64,000 nt of DNA from Druceiella hillmani (Eukaryota > Arthropoda > Insecta > Lepidoptera > Hepialidae): positions 4,583,001 through 4,647,000 of the forward strand of contig JAYKKI010000064.1 in NCBI GenBank assembly GCA_039881145.1, in the 5' to 3' direction. The notes under the pieces are model-generated. The model saw only the letters and a list, made by a program, of their open reading frames with translations, ran no database searches and was not told the DNA's origin. Positions 48,900 to 60,540 of the stretch are shown one piece after another (positions within the stretch are counted from its first letter, which is position 1; each line of letters opens with the position of its first letter). A program made the position numbers and the translations under genes.

Positions 48900-50640
48900 T
48901 TAACCCAAAGCGTTTGACGTATGGATGTCATTATAACAACATATGGTTATAAAATCTAGTATACATAGTAATTAATAAGACAGCAAAAGAGTTTAACATT
49001 TAGAAGTGGTTATAACAACAAATAGTTATAAAATATATTACACATAGTAATGAATAAGACAGTAAAATCGTTCAACGTTTACAATTGGTTATAACAACAA
49101 ATGGTTATTAAATCTAGTACACATAGTAATGAATAAGACAGTAAAATTATTCAACGTTTAGAAGTGGTCATAACAATAAATAGTTATAAAATCTAGTACA
49201 CGTAGTCATGAATAAGACAGCAAAAGCGTGCAACATTTAGAAGTGGTTATAACAACAAATGGTTATAAAGTCTATTTCACATAGTAACGAATAAAACATT
49301 TAACGTTTAGAAATGGTTATAACAACAAATGGTTATAAAATATAATACAAATATTAACGAATAAGACAGTAAAAACCTTCAACGTTTAGAAGTAGATATA
49401 ACAACAAATTGTTATACAACCTGGTACACACAATAATGAATAAGACAGCAAAAACGTTTAACTTTTAGAATTGCTTATAACAACAAATGGTTATAAAATG
49501 TAATACAGATAGTAATGAATAAGACAGTAAAAGCGTTCAACGTTTAGAGGTGGTTATAACAACAAATGGTTATAAAATCTAGAACACATAGTAATGAATA
49601 AGACAGTAAAAGCGTTCAACGTTTACAATTGGTGATACCAACAAATGGTTATTAAATCTAGTACACATAGTAATGAATAAGACAGTAAAAGTATTCAACG
49701 TTTAGAAGTGGTTATAACAATAAATGGTTATAAAATCTATTACACATAGTAATGAATAAGACAGTAAAAGCGTTTAAGTTTAGAAGTGGATATAGCAACG
49801 AATGGTTATAAAATCTAGTACACGTAGTCATGTATAAGACAGCAAAACCGTTCAACATTTAGAAGTGGTTATAACAACAAATGGTTATAAAATAGAATAC
49901 AAATAAGACAGTAAAAGCGTTCAACGTTTAGAAGTAGATATAACAACAAATTGTTATAAAACTTGGTACACATAATAATGAATAAGACAGCAAAATCGTT
50001 TAACCTTTAGAATTGGCTATAACAACAAATGGTTATAAAATATAATACAAATAAGACAGTAAAAGCGTTCAACGTTTAGAAGTAGATATAACAACAAATT
50101 GTTATAAAACTTGGTACACATAATAATGAATAAGACAGCAAAATCGTTTAACCTTTAGAAGTGGTTATAACAACAAATGGTTATAAAATATAATACAAAT
50201 AAGACAGTAAAAGCGTTCAACGTTTAGAAGTAGATATAACAACAAATTGTTATAAAACTTGGTACACATAATAATGAATAAGACAGCAAAATCGTTTAAC
50301 CTTTAGAAGTGGTTATAACAACAAATGGTTATAAAATATAATACAAATAAGACAGTAAAAGCGTTCAACGTTTAGAAGTAGATATAACAACAAATTGTTA
50401 TAAAACCTGGTACACATAATAATGAATAAGACAGCAAAATCGTTTAACCTTTAGAAGTGGTTATAACAACAAATGGTTATAAAATATAATACAAATAAGA
50501 CAGTAAAAGCGTTCAACGTTTAGAAGTAGATATAACAACAAATTGTTATAAAACCTGGTACACATAATAATGAATAAGACAGCAAAATCGTTTAACCTTT
50601 AGAATTGGCTATAACAACAAATGGTTATAAAATGTAATTC
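48900..50640 (+). repeat. ~78-bp minisatellite evolving into a 147-bp dimer
   Basis: The unit contains GGTTATAACAACAAATGGTT and GAATAAGACAGTAAAAGCGT. The left part is a monomer array of diverged ~78-bp units. From about 49860 a 147-bp dimer dominates (GAAGTAGATATAACAACAAA unit plus a shortened unit with ATACAAATAAGACAG) in nearly identical copies. That is a visible stage of higher-order repeat formation. Confidence 0.95.
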
Positions 50641-50848
50641 AAATAGCAAGGAATGGTCGAGGACCACCGCAACTCTATAACCCCATTCCTGAAATTGGTC
50701 AATGAAGCAAAAAATGTCAAAACAATATTATATTAAACAACATGAGTACATGAGTATACATGCTGCATGATATTTGTGCGCGCTCTGAGCAGGTGAAATA
50801 AACAGCGATATCATTATCTTATGTAATAGCCAAGAATATAAGGCGCTT

Positions 50849-50895
50849 GTCTTCAGATTTGCTCTTAAAAATTTTTTAAGAGCAAATCTGAAGAC
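50849..50895. repeat. perfect hairpin, 22-23 bp arms
   Basis: GTCTTCAGATTTGCTCTTAA folds onto TTAAGAGCAAATCTGAAGAC through an A/T-rich turn, with no mismatches. Confidence 0.9.
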
Positions 50896-50930
50896 ATTAA
50901 ATAAGGAGTATATCCACATATTTAATTCTT

Positions 50931-51149
50931 CACAACTAAATGAAACTACGTGATGTTGTATTATTTCTAAGAAGTCTATTTGTAAAAATCTTTATAAATT
51001 ACCCACCTGAAGATATTGTCATACAACGAAAACTAGGTCGTGGTAAAGAATTTAAATAAAGTAGAAATAATACTACATCACGTAGTTTCATTTAGTTGTG
51101 AAAAATTGAATTAAAATTTATTTCTATAAAATTGGCGCCAAATAAGTTC
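50931..51149. mobile_element. foldback element copy F
   Basis: CACAACTAAATGAAACTACG...GTAGTTTCATTTAGTTGTG with the asymmetric end TGGCGCCAAATAAGTTC. Orientation as copy C. The left arm lacks the hammerhead segment; the right arm has a degraded motif at 51003-51043. No convincing target duplication, so this copy is older. Confidence 0.85.
51003..51043 (+). ncRNA. degraded hammerhead-like motif
   Basis: CCAC, CUGAAGA, GAAA and GGUC GUGG are present. Helix III is damaged (AACUAGGU), so activity is doubtful. Confidence 0.35.
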
Positions 51150-51325
51150 AATATTTGCAAAAACCTATTGAACATTTTTAATATTTCTCCAGCATGAGGA
51201 TATAAGTAGCTTCATTTGAAGATCAGATGACTACATTAGGTTCAAAAATATTACAGACATGAGTTGCAAAAAGTCATTATACATGACAGCGTTACATTCG
51301 CCCAAATGATTTAATGCACAATTTA

Positions 51326-51326
51326 T

Positions 51327-51385
<59 letters not shown>
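51326..51385. repeat. (CA)n(TA)n microsatellite
   Basis: Short CA tract running into about 45 bp of TA. Confidence 0.95.
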
Positions 51386-51386
<1 letters not shown>

Positions 51387-51775
51387 GTACATATATCTTT
51401 TGGTGGAAAACCTGTCAATGCTTTTTGCATATCCTCTGTACTTGTCTCCGACTGAAAAAAATCGACAAAATTCTATTGGATTGATTTGTCAGCTATCAAC
51501 AAGGTACAATCCACGCTTATATATAAGTTTACATAAAAAATTTGCATTCTACATAAAAAATAACAAATATTCTCAACATAATTATTGTTGCGACAAATAT
51601 TATTCCATTAAAACGAATAGTATTATCGTTCCAAAAAATATTTAATTTATTACGTTATTGGCTCTTTAATTTATTAAATATCAGTTTACCAAAAGAATTT
51701 TACATCAAAACATCTATTACATTTTTCACATTTTTGATATCCATTGTTAAAAAGTTAGAAGCGTGGATTACACTA

Positions 51776-51890
51776 TATAACACTCCAGATACTCCAGATA
51801 TCCCTTATAGGATCACTTCGTATTCCGTCAGTCTGTCAAGACCTTTTTTCTCAGGAACACATGGAGGTATCAAGTTGAAATTAATATTTA
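51776..51890 (-). mobile_element. decayed lepidopteran repeat, inverted copy of the 23685 type
   Basis: The minus strand reads CTTGATACCTCCATGTGTTC, GAGAAAAAAGGTCTTGACAG, matching 23698-23770. Confidence 0.65.
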
Positions 51891-51979
51891 ATAAAAATTA
51901 ATATAAAATTAAAATCAAGCTTCTAAGCCAACGCAATAAGAAAAATCTAAAAATACAGCCATTTAAGCCACATGTTTTT

Positions 51980-52265
51980 ACTCTCGTAAATAAATCAAAA
52001 CCTATAGGGTACTTCACGTTGACATAGAATCATCAAATTTGGCAAGAAGCAAAGTTTCGCAGCGCAAGTAAAGGTAAAATCTGAAAATCGTTAATTCCTA
52101 AAGAAAAATTATGTATGCACCGATGAAAGATATAGTAGGCAATATATTTTCGTTTTTAAAAATTAAAATTTTGTAAATAGTTTAATAGGAAACTATATTG
52201 TGTACCATTATAAGTGCCTAAATATGGACGGAACCCTCATAGTGCGAGTTCCACTTGTGCTCCAC
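51980..52265 (+). mobile_element. decayed lepidopteran repeat with GCGAGT end
   Basis: GGTACTTCACGTTGACATAG, ATCAAATTTGGCAAGAAGCA, and the end GGACGGAACCCTCATAGTGC with GAGTTCCACTTG. This corresponds to the common lepidopteran 'ACGGAACCCTCGGTGCGCGAGTCCGACT' end. Confidence 0.55.
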
Positions 52266-53040
52266 AAGTTTTTTTTAATAATTTACTACACATTAAGTGA
52301 CATTTCCAAAGAAGGAACAAATAACTACTTATGAAACTTCATACACATAAGTCTGGAATTGTAAAAACTTTTTTCACATTGAAACGCTAAAAATTAAAAA
52401 TCCATCTCGTTATACGAAAATGTTAATAATTAATTAAAAAATAATTTAAATTTAATTAATTCAGAGTCTATTTTAAACATTAATCCACTCGTTATGCTGA
52501 CTTTATTCAGGCGGATATCTACTAAAACTCATAAATATATGAACATTTTCTGTAGCTATACTCATTGACCACGCCAACACTAATTTACAAAGTCAATTAA
52601 ATAAATTGGATTTTTAATTAGTTAATCATTATTTAATACTGAATTAATTTTTAATTTAATTATGGAAGCATTATTATAGCAATATAGCCAAATAATTAAG
52701 ATACAATTGATAGAGTAAAATACAGAAGATAAGGCAGACATTAAATTGTGATTAACATATTCATGGTCAAAAGCTACTGCAATCATATAATGATTTTTTC
52801 TCATCACTTAATAAGATTATTATCCTACTAATATCCGTTTTTTTTACAGTTTATTCTTTTTCAATCAAACGATACCCATAAAAATAACGTATTTCATAGA
52901 TATATAAATTGTTCAAGACTAATTTCATGAATTGGAACATCTCTAGCGGGCCATGTTGATTAATAATTTATAATAATCAATAGTTACCTTGAAGTGCTTT
53001 CTTTTTTTCATATTCTGATTAAAAGTACATATTCATTAAA
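52266..53040. other. intron, AT-rich, nothing recognised
   Basis: No repeat or coding signal. Confidence 0.5.
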
Positions 53041-53690
53041 ACACTTACTGGTACGTACAGTTCTACACTGGTGCCTATAATCCAAAGCAGGTACCTATAA
53101 CTCAAGGCTGGTACCTTTAATTCTAGACTCGTATCTATAGCTGGAGATTCGATGCTGGTACCTCTAATTCGAGACTTAAACCTATAGCTGGAGATTCGAG
53201 GCCGGTACTAAGACTGGTATTCAAGACTCGTACCTATAGCTGGAGATTCAGGACTGTGGTACATATAATTCGAGACTGGTACCGATTATTCGAGGCTGAT
53301 ACATATAATTCGAGACTTACATCCGTAGCAGGACGTATAATTCGAGACTGATACCAATAATCCGAGGCTGGTACGTGTAATTCGAAGCTGGTACGTATAA
53401 TTCGCGACTTACACATATAGCTGGACGTATGATTCGAGACTGATACTTATGATCCGAGGCCGGTACCTATAATTCAAGGCTCATACCAATAATTTGAGGC
53501 AAGTACGTATAATTCGAAACTTATAACTATAGCTGGATATTGGAGGCAGGTACGCATAATTCGAGACTTATACTTATACCTGGACATATAATTCGAGACC
53601 GATACTTATAATTTGAGACTAGTACCTGTAATTCGAGACTGGTATATATAATTTGAGACTTGTTCCTATAGCTGGAGATTGATGAGATTT
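53041..53690. repeat. ~20-bp minisatellite, about 30 degenerate units
   Basis: Units of the form ATTCGAGACTGGTACCTATA, with a second type containing TATAGCTGGAGATTCGAG. The translated frames on the minus strand are only this repeat read through. Confidence 0.9.
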
Positions 53691-54039
53691 CGACATAAAA
53701 CAAATATATGCAAAATTTTAAGGGGATATGAATAAAACTGTAAATATTGCAAGGATGTGACAAAAAGCAGGAGAGATAAAGAGAGGGACATGACGGAATT
53801 ATTATATATTTTTATTTATTTAGCAACTTTAATTTACAGTAAATATCGCAGACCTTTGCTACTGGAGCAAACCTTTCCACTATAACAACAAGTTTTGAAA
53901 GATTGTTATTTTGATAAAGAGAAGTTAGAATCTAAACAACGTATATATAAAAACTAGAATAGAAAGATTGACATGAATTAGAATGAAACAAATAAATGAG
54001 AAAATTGCAGGAGGACTAGGTGTTAGGAGAAGTAGAACT

Positions 54040-54195
54040 TTTTCAGTCGATCCTCGAAGATATTTATAACATGTTGTCAGAATCCAGTTTATTCCAAAGT
54101 CTCTCTGCTTCGACAGTGAAGGATTTTTCGTAAGAAGTAGAGGTGTGTTTTGGAATAAGCACGCTGAATAACATAACTCAAGGCCGTGTGCAAAC
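54040..54195 (-). pseudogene. decayed LINE reverse transcriptase tail (LWN type)
   Basis: The minus strand reads SVLIPKHTSTSYEKSFTVEA then ERLWNKLDSDN, matching the last residues of CR1/Jockey-like reverse transcriptases (P..RT..Y..SF...A.RLWN.LP). Followed by a stop; no other domain. Confidence 0.65.
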
Positions 54196-54611
54196 GAATC
54201 TTTAACTCTTTCTACAAAAAAGATAATTTGGTCTATGAGGATTTATAACAAATTAAAGTGAACTGTAACTATGTGAAGTTGGCTATGATAGCCTGTCAGA
54301 TCTGTGTTTATCTATCCGTATTCAGAAATATGATCATGTTTACTGAGATCAATTATGTACAGGTTGCGTAAATTTTGAAGACTTTCTAACATGTTTCAAT
54401 ATTCCTCATTAATTTCAGGGTTATTATCAGGGTTCACTGTTTTCACGACGGGTTCTTAAAAAACTTACGTTTAGAAATATTAGCTGATTGCTACTATATT
54501 CCAGACTTCTAAATAAAAGAAAAAATTGCCAGCTCCCTGTTTGGAAAAAATTAAAATAATTTTTAATAGGATTTTTAACTTCAACTACTTCAACTAGAAA
54601 GTACGTTCTTT

Positions 54612-54644
54612 CCAGAGCTTTCTGCTCAAACTAGAAAGCTCTGG
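54612..54644. repeat. short hairpin, 12-bp arms
   Basis: CCAGAGCTTTCT and AGAAAGCTCTGG around a nine-base loop. Confidence 0.8.
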
Positions 54645-54956
54645 CACACAAACACATACAATGTTGTCACAATAATAGGACTAGTCCACTGGGTACGAAT
54701 CCATTGAGTGTGAAACTCTGAAAATTGAAATTATGGAAATGTATTTATAAATACTAGTGGTCGAATGTAATTCATTATATGTTTAAGGTTTAACGTTATT
54801 TCTTTATGTGAAAATCGTTGACATAATCTGATATTTTAAAATTCTTTCACGGCAATCTATATATACTCTGTACGATTGTTTGACCACAGACTATTTGTGT
54901 TTGACATTGGCAGTATGAACATAAGCGTATATAATTTAATGTATTTGTAACAAATA

Positions 54957-54957
<1 letters not shown>

Positions 54958-54996
<39 letters not shown>
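54958..54996. repeat. (TA)n microsatellite
   Basis: 39 bp of TA. Confidence 0.95.
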
Positions 54997-54999
<3 letters not shown>

Positions 55000-55359
55000 T
55001 TTTTTTATATCTGCATTCCTTCTCCATCTAAACTTTTCCAAATTTCACATTCCATCGATATGCTTAAAAAGGATTACGGAGTTTTCTCTTCAGGTATTAA
55101 TATATGAATTCGTGTAATAGTTTCATAACTCCATTGTTCATTTTTCATTTGAAGTAAGCAGCAATGAATTTTATATTCCTACTAAAACCTAATCAACGCA
55201 ATACCTACTGAAACAGCCGTCATCATTGCGAATAAAGCAATACTCGTTTTTGACTCTAAAGCTATTACAACCCAATCATCAAACCCCAGTGACTAAAATT
55301 GGTAAACTAATTTAAAAAAAAAGAAGTCACACAAATTTTGCATAGACATCTCTTGCAGC

Positions 55360-55565
55360 AGCTATAGAGAGTAGCCTCGATGAAGACCGAGACGGAAGAT
55401 CACTCAAAAGGGACGACAAATGGGATGCTGCGCGATCTGTCAAAAGACATCTTGACAAAAACTCGCAGCCGGCGTCACCGGAGCGTTGAATTTACGTCAA
55501 AACAAGATAAACCTGTTCTGACCCGCCCGTACTTGCTGGCGTCACCAGAGCGCGGGAAGTAATAA
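55360..55565 (+). other. GC-richer island with short open frames, unrecognised
   Basis: Two plus-strand frames are open. One reads LAAAIESSLDEDRDGRSLKR and continues with KRDDKWDAARSVKRHL to a stop. Another is a 60-codon ATG frame. GCGTCACC(G/A)GAGCG is repeated at 55473 and 55540. Composition differs from the surroundings; it may be an old mobile-element coding fragment. I do not recognise the family. Confidence 0.3.
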
Positions 55566-55764
55566 GAGGATTAAGTGGTAATATGACACTTGTGAATGAG
55601 GAGCAATAAAGAATGAAGATGAAAATAGAAGAGTTTGGACTAAAATAATACAGTAATTCGATAAAAATAAAACACGTTAAGAACAAATCATAAACATAAA
55701 TGAAAAAGCGGTTAAGCTTGAGCAGTCGCCCATAACACAAAAAATACAAAAGGCCCACCAAATG

Positions 55765-55985
55765 CCAGTAGATTTCGCACTACGAGGGTTCCGTTCACAT
55801 TTAGATAATTATAAAAGTTTTATTATTTATATTAACGTATTTTAAAATATTTTTTCGCAACGTAAATATATTGCCTATCGCATCGTTCACAGGCGTAAAA
55901 ACAAGTTGCATATTTAAACAATTGTAAGAACTATAACAATAGATATAGTTCTAGTCGATTTACCCTATTGTTCCATGATTTAATA
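55765..55985 (-). mobile_element. decayed lepidopteran repeat, reverse orientation
   Basis: Begins TTTCGCACTACGAGGGTTCC and runs into AAATATATTGCCTATCGCAT, the reverse of the 52100-52265 sequence order (GATGAAAGATATAGTAGGCA). Confidence 0.5.
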
Positions 55986-56369
55986 TTTAGTAATTATGAA
56001 AAAAAGGGGGCAGGGTGTGCTCTATTTCCGCATATTTTTTAGAATATCTTTTCAAACATGTAATTAAAAATTATGAAAAAAATTGAATTGTAACAAGCCC
56101 CATGATATAAAATGAAAAAAAAAATGTTGAATACTAAAGACTTTAATTTTTTAATTCTTTTTAAATTTTTTTTTTAATCATCATCATATATATTAATACG
56201 CTAAGGTTAAGATGTTACTCTCCCTTTTTAGAAAAAACCTCACAACTAATCCACATAAATTATATATCATTTTATAGATAATTGCTTGCTCTACCGGCAT
56301 CCGCAACTAAAAAATTTATTATTGCTATTGTTTTTGCAAATTAATTAATTATTAAAATTATATACACAA

Positions 56370-56600
56370 AACAGCAATGCCGCCATCTAACGGCTCAACG
56401 TCAATATGATTGACGGTCGGTAAAATTTTTGTTTAATTTCAAATCCACTCACGTATAAATAAAGTGGCGCTTTAGCTCAATGCTTTTGATACTTGCGCCT
56501 CTATATGTCAATTTTAGTAAAATATTGGTTTGATCTGTCATCTGAGCTTCATAATGGAATAAATAATGCGAAGACTTCGCACGGGTCACGCTAGTATTTT
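56370..56600 (+). mobile_element. Helitron-like or other lepidopteran repeat end
   Basis: Contains GCCGCCATCTAACGGC, AAAGTGGCGCTTTAG and ends GACTTCGCACGGGTCACGCT before AGTATT. The hairpin-like GC end followed by CTAGT resembles the 3' end of lepidopteran Helitron-like elements. The call rests on remembered repeat ends. Confidence 0.4.
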
Positions 56601-56644
56601 TTTAATTCTCTTCTTAATATTTAAAAAATAGCTATTGTTAAATA

Positions 56645-56800
56645 TATGGGTAAATAAGATACATAACTATGCCAAATTTCAAGTTTGTGCATCACATAAT
56701 TTCTGAGATATGCTGCTGTAACCAACTGGCTGACAAACACGTGGTTGATTTTTTAAGAGTTCCGTTTTTCAGTTTGAAATACAGAACCATAAAAAGGCAA
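56645..56800 (+). mobile_element. decayed lepidopteran interspersed repeat
   Basis: TGCCAAATTTCAAGTTTGTG, GCTGACAAACACGTGG, AGAGTTCCGTTTTTCAG, ending ACAGAACCATAAAAAG. Same class as 23685 and 37556. Confidence 0.55.
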
Positions 56801-57617
56801 TTGGACATTTCCCTATTTAATTCCATATGAGTAATTAAAATAAGATAAAATATTTAATTTTTTTTATAATTACATACAAATCTGGTTATCTGTGAGTTAG
56901 ACACTGACCTAATAAGATAGTTAGACAATGACTGAATAATTAACACGTTTTTTAATAGTTACTCATATTAATCTGCTAAAATTACAAACGCATAAAATAA
57001 AAATCACACCGTTAATATGTACATGCAAGTGAAGCTAAAGCATTTAAAGTATTGAGCATTCATTTTAAGCATTGAAAAGATATGGTCACGCACGAAGAAC
57101 TAAATGCTTTGCTATTAATCTAATTTCTAAATATAGCGGAATATGATCTTTAACTTGCTGAATTTAAGAATAAATTATTGCAAAGTATTCTAGCCCAGAC
57201 TACAATCGCGTAACTTGTCCAAAATAATACTTACTTCGTAACCTCATAGCTAGTCTGTTTGAAATTTATAGCTATTTATCTTTGAAAAAAGTTTTATTTT
57301 CCATTTTCCTATTACCATGTAGGTAAAATCGTGAGCGAAGGCTAGCATTGGATAAATAGGGTTAGTTTCTGAAAATATAACATACAATATCGTAGGAAAT
57401 AAAACTGTTTGAGTTTTGTACTACTAAAGTTGAGTAAAGTTATAATTTTATTAGCAATAAACTATGCTATTTATATAATAAACCAATAAACTATACTATC
57501 TATCTAACGATGCATTACTTTAAGAGATACAACCGTTTAAAATATGACATATTTTTATCCAAAGTACTACAAGATAAGGGTACAAAATAAGGGTTGAGTG
57601 GACTCAATGCCAGAAAA

Positions 57618-57619
<2 letters not shown>
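56801..57619. other. intron; CTGTGAGTTAGACACTGACC segment duplicated later
   Basis: The segment around 56890-57010 (GTTATCTGTGAGTTAGACAC, then AACACGTTTTTTAATAGTTA and CAAACGCATAAAATAAAAAT) recurs at 57740-57855. It is a diverged duplication about 850 bp apart. No gene. Confidence 0.75.

Positions 57620-57677
<58 letters not shown>
57620..57677. repeat. (TA)n microsatellite
   Basis: 58 bp of TA, lying between the two copies of the 56890/57740 duplication. Confidence 0.95.
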
Positions 57678-57679
<2 letters not shown>

Positions 57680-58024
57680 TAAAACTGTGGGACTGGTATG
57701 TCTGCATATAGAAGATATTAAGAATATATGCTAATTATAATATGTTATCTGTGAGTTAGACACTGACCAGTGACCTTTTAATAGTTAACACGTTTCTTAA
57801 TAGTTACACATATTAATCTCCTAAAATTACAAACGCATAACATAAAAATCACACCATTGAGCCTCCGTTAGCGCTTTTCAATTCGCGACGTTAGGATCGG
57901 CGGACCGATTGTTATGGACCGATTATTAGTATCGGCAGAATCTCATCGATTTTTTGTAGGACCGATTTTGATTAGCCATGTGTTAAAATAATCAGTATTA
58001 AATATTCTATTTTCTGCGATTATT

Positions 58025-58310
58025 GGCGAACCTATTATTATTATTGTACCTGTAATTCTTATCATACCTATTATTATTATCGTAAAGGTTTTTATCATCG
58101 TGCCGATTATTATCGTAGAGATTATTATTATTATTATACCGATTACTATCATACGTGCTTTTAGTATCGTGCCCGTTATTATTATCGTACCGATTATTAT
58201 TATCGTACCAGTTATTATTCTCGCACCGATTACTATCATTTTGCGGGTTATTATTTTCGTACCAGATGTTATTATCGTGTCGGTTATTATTATCGTACCG
58301 ATTTTTGTTA
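58025..58310. repeat. 18-bp minisatellite, about 15 units, open on both strands
   Basis: Units such as ACCGATTATTATTATCGT. Being a multiple of three, it is open in several frames on both strands (minus strand reads NNNRYD or GTIIIT repeats). This is satellite sequence, not a gene. Confidence 0.92.
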
Positions 58311-59084
58311 AAGCGTGTATGAATATGTTGCTGACAACACGAACATCTAAAGAAGAATTCAATGGTGTACATTGCTACAGATGTCATAACAGATTCTTAC
58401 CATAAAAATGTTTGTGAATGGAAACGGCCTCATTATAACTGCATAATAATGTTTGTACCAGTATGTATTTGACTAATAAACAGAGATTTTTTATTTAACA
58501 TTTTTATGTTACAAGTTTGAACTTTATAGTTTTATACCCGACAAAACACGGAGCAAATTTCATTGGACTTAAAAGCACCAATAACAGTTACCATCCCCCT
58601 TTGGCCCAAAATAGCTAGTTAAGCCACTCGTATTCTCCTTAAAGCATTTAATCTTTACAATTATTTTGTTACTTTTTTATTTAGCATTAGTAATTATTTG
58701 TCTTGCTTTAAATATTGCTTATAATTTATAATTACATATCCTCCGCCCCCTAATTTTAAATACGATAATTTTAAATCATTTAAAATTAATTTTAATTCGA
58801 TTTCTCCAACATTTTAGAGACATCAACTCGCAATTGAAGTAAACAACACATCTAACAACTTTTTACATTTGTTTTTTTACATGTATCTCTAAAAGACAGG
58901 CAAACAGATAACATCATCATAGACACACGGTTCCGTTCATGTCGAAAAAATCATTTCCTAAATAAAGCATAAGAAAGGACTTTTGAATAGATAAGGTACG
59001 TAATACCTTACAATTGAAGTTAAGAACTACGTGAGGTGGTACTTTTTCAAAAGATAACATTCAGGAAAACATTGCTTGAGGTCA

Positions 59085-59185
59085 GGCTTATCAAATTAGG
59101 GCCCATTTAATTCCAAAGTGTTGCAATTTGGTCAAAGAACAATTCTTTGCAGAAAATAGTCGTGTATTTGGGAAAATGAAATCTG
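59085..59185 (-). pseudogene. decayed LINE reverse transcriptase tail (LWN type), second copy
   Basis: The minus strand reads FRFHFPKYTTIFCKELFFDQ then IATLWN and a stop, the same motif order as 54040-54195 but more diverged. Confidence 0.5.
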
Positions 59186-59212
59186 AAAATGTTTTCAGAG
59201 TCATTATCACAT

Positions 59213-59335
59213 GTTTAATTGACTCTGGCCCCGGACCGTGACCACGCGTGTAATTGACTCTGGCCCCGGACCGTGACTACGCGTGTAATTGACTCTGGTC
59301 CTGGGCCGTGACCACGCGGGTAGTTGACTCTGACT
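59213..59335. repeat. GC-rich 38-bp tandem repeat, 3 copies plus partial
   Basis: Units start GTAATTGACTCTGGCCCCGG and contain ACCGTGACCACGC. It is strikingly GC-rich against the AT-rich background. The minus-strand frames across it are repeat artefacts. Confidence 0.95.
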
Positions 59336-59689
59336 TGATATTGAAATAATTTTAAGTATACGCAGAATATTATTATCAAAGAAACCAAAAATATGCATTT
59401 TTTTTTAAACATTCAATCAAAAACTAACATAGAAACCTATTCTAAAACAAAGATAAGTACCAAAAAAAACTGTAATTTGTACTTACATGGCATTTTTAAT
59501 TTTGTAAATAATTTTATTAACAAACATACATACTAAATTCATACAACGGGCGATTTTCGTTTCAATAAACTAACTTCTCTTATTACCCCACATACCCCGC
59601 TAAGTTTTGTACATGGTATTTCGCTATTATTATATTATATTAGATATATTATTCGTGTGATTAAGTCATTTATAATTTGTAATTCAAAT

Positions 59690-59830
59690 ACAGCGTTCAA
59701 TTTCCACGGATGAGTTGTCTCGCCTTTGGTTCGGTATACACTGTCGAAACCGACAGCCGACAGACGTATCGCCGGGACCACACGCAGCAGAGACATCTTT
59801 GCCACAATTTAGATTATAAATAATATTGAA
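59690..59830. other. less AT-rich single-copy island
   Basis: Contains TCGGTATACACTGTCGAAAC, CGACAGACGTATCGCCGGGA. An 81-codon minus-strand frame covers it with no recognisable domain. Possible regulatory element. Confidence 0.2.
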
Positions 59831-60049
59831 ACTTACAAAAGGAGATATTTGATTTTTAGCAAATAATTGTGAAAGAAAAGCTGGTTTATTACGAAAGTTA
59901 ATTTGTGTCGAACAAATATGTGACAACAAATTATAAAAAGGTAACGTACTCTAAGCTATATATTTAAAAATTCTGTCTCTGTTTATATGCGTGTGTTTGT
60001 GTGTTCGTATTTGTGATGTCCCCCTCACTTGACAGACGGGTTATATGAG

Positions 60050-60108
60050 ATAAAATGAGACATATACGATAAAATGAGACATATACGGGATAAAATGAGA
60101 CATATAAT
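60050..60108 (+). repeat. short tandem repeat, 3 copies of GATAAAATGAGACATATAC
   Basis: GATAAAATGAGACATATAC or close variants occur three times in tandem. Confidence 0.9.
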
Positions 60109-60540
60109 TTACTGATAATCGAATAAAAGCTCTTACTATATGGATCAGCTTAAGTCATTTTGAACGTTAGTTATAAAAGATAAAAAACACGTAATTTTTA
60201 AGATTATCGATCTAACGACATTTTCGTTAACAAATTATTAATTTTTAATTTTTCCCATTAAGTTGCTATAAATATATTTTAAGCAATGAGCAATTTACGC
60301 AATAGGTACGTCACTTCCGGTGAAAACTAAACGAATGTCTTTTTCTATTTCATCTCCATCTCCTGCTGATTACTTGACCCTCAAGCGGAAAACTATTTTT
60401 TTTTAATTTTTCAAACGGTTTCATTACGTATTAACTCTTTCACTATGTCGAATGTCAAAAAATTATAAAAAACCGGAAATATTTAAAAAAAAAAGCAAAA
60501 TACAAAATTTCATTCACGTTAAGTTAACGGTTTAAACCCT

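Noticed and set aside
53234..53763. Minus-strand frames rich in SRII and LELYV
   Set aside because: Produced by the ~20-bp tandem repeat at 53041-53690.
57943..58405. Overlapping frames of 101-139 codons on both strands
   Set aside because: Low-complexity translation of an 18-bp repeat, open on both strands at once, with no domain.
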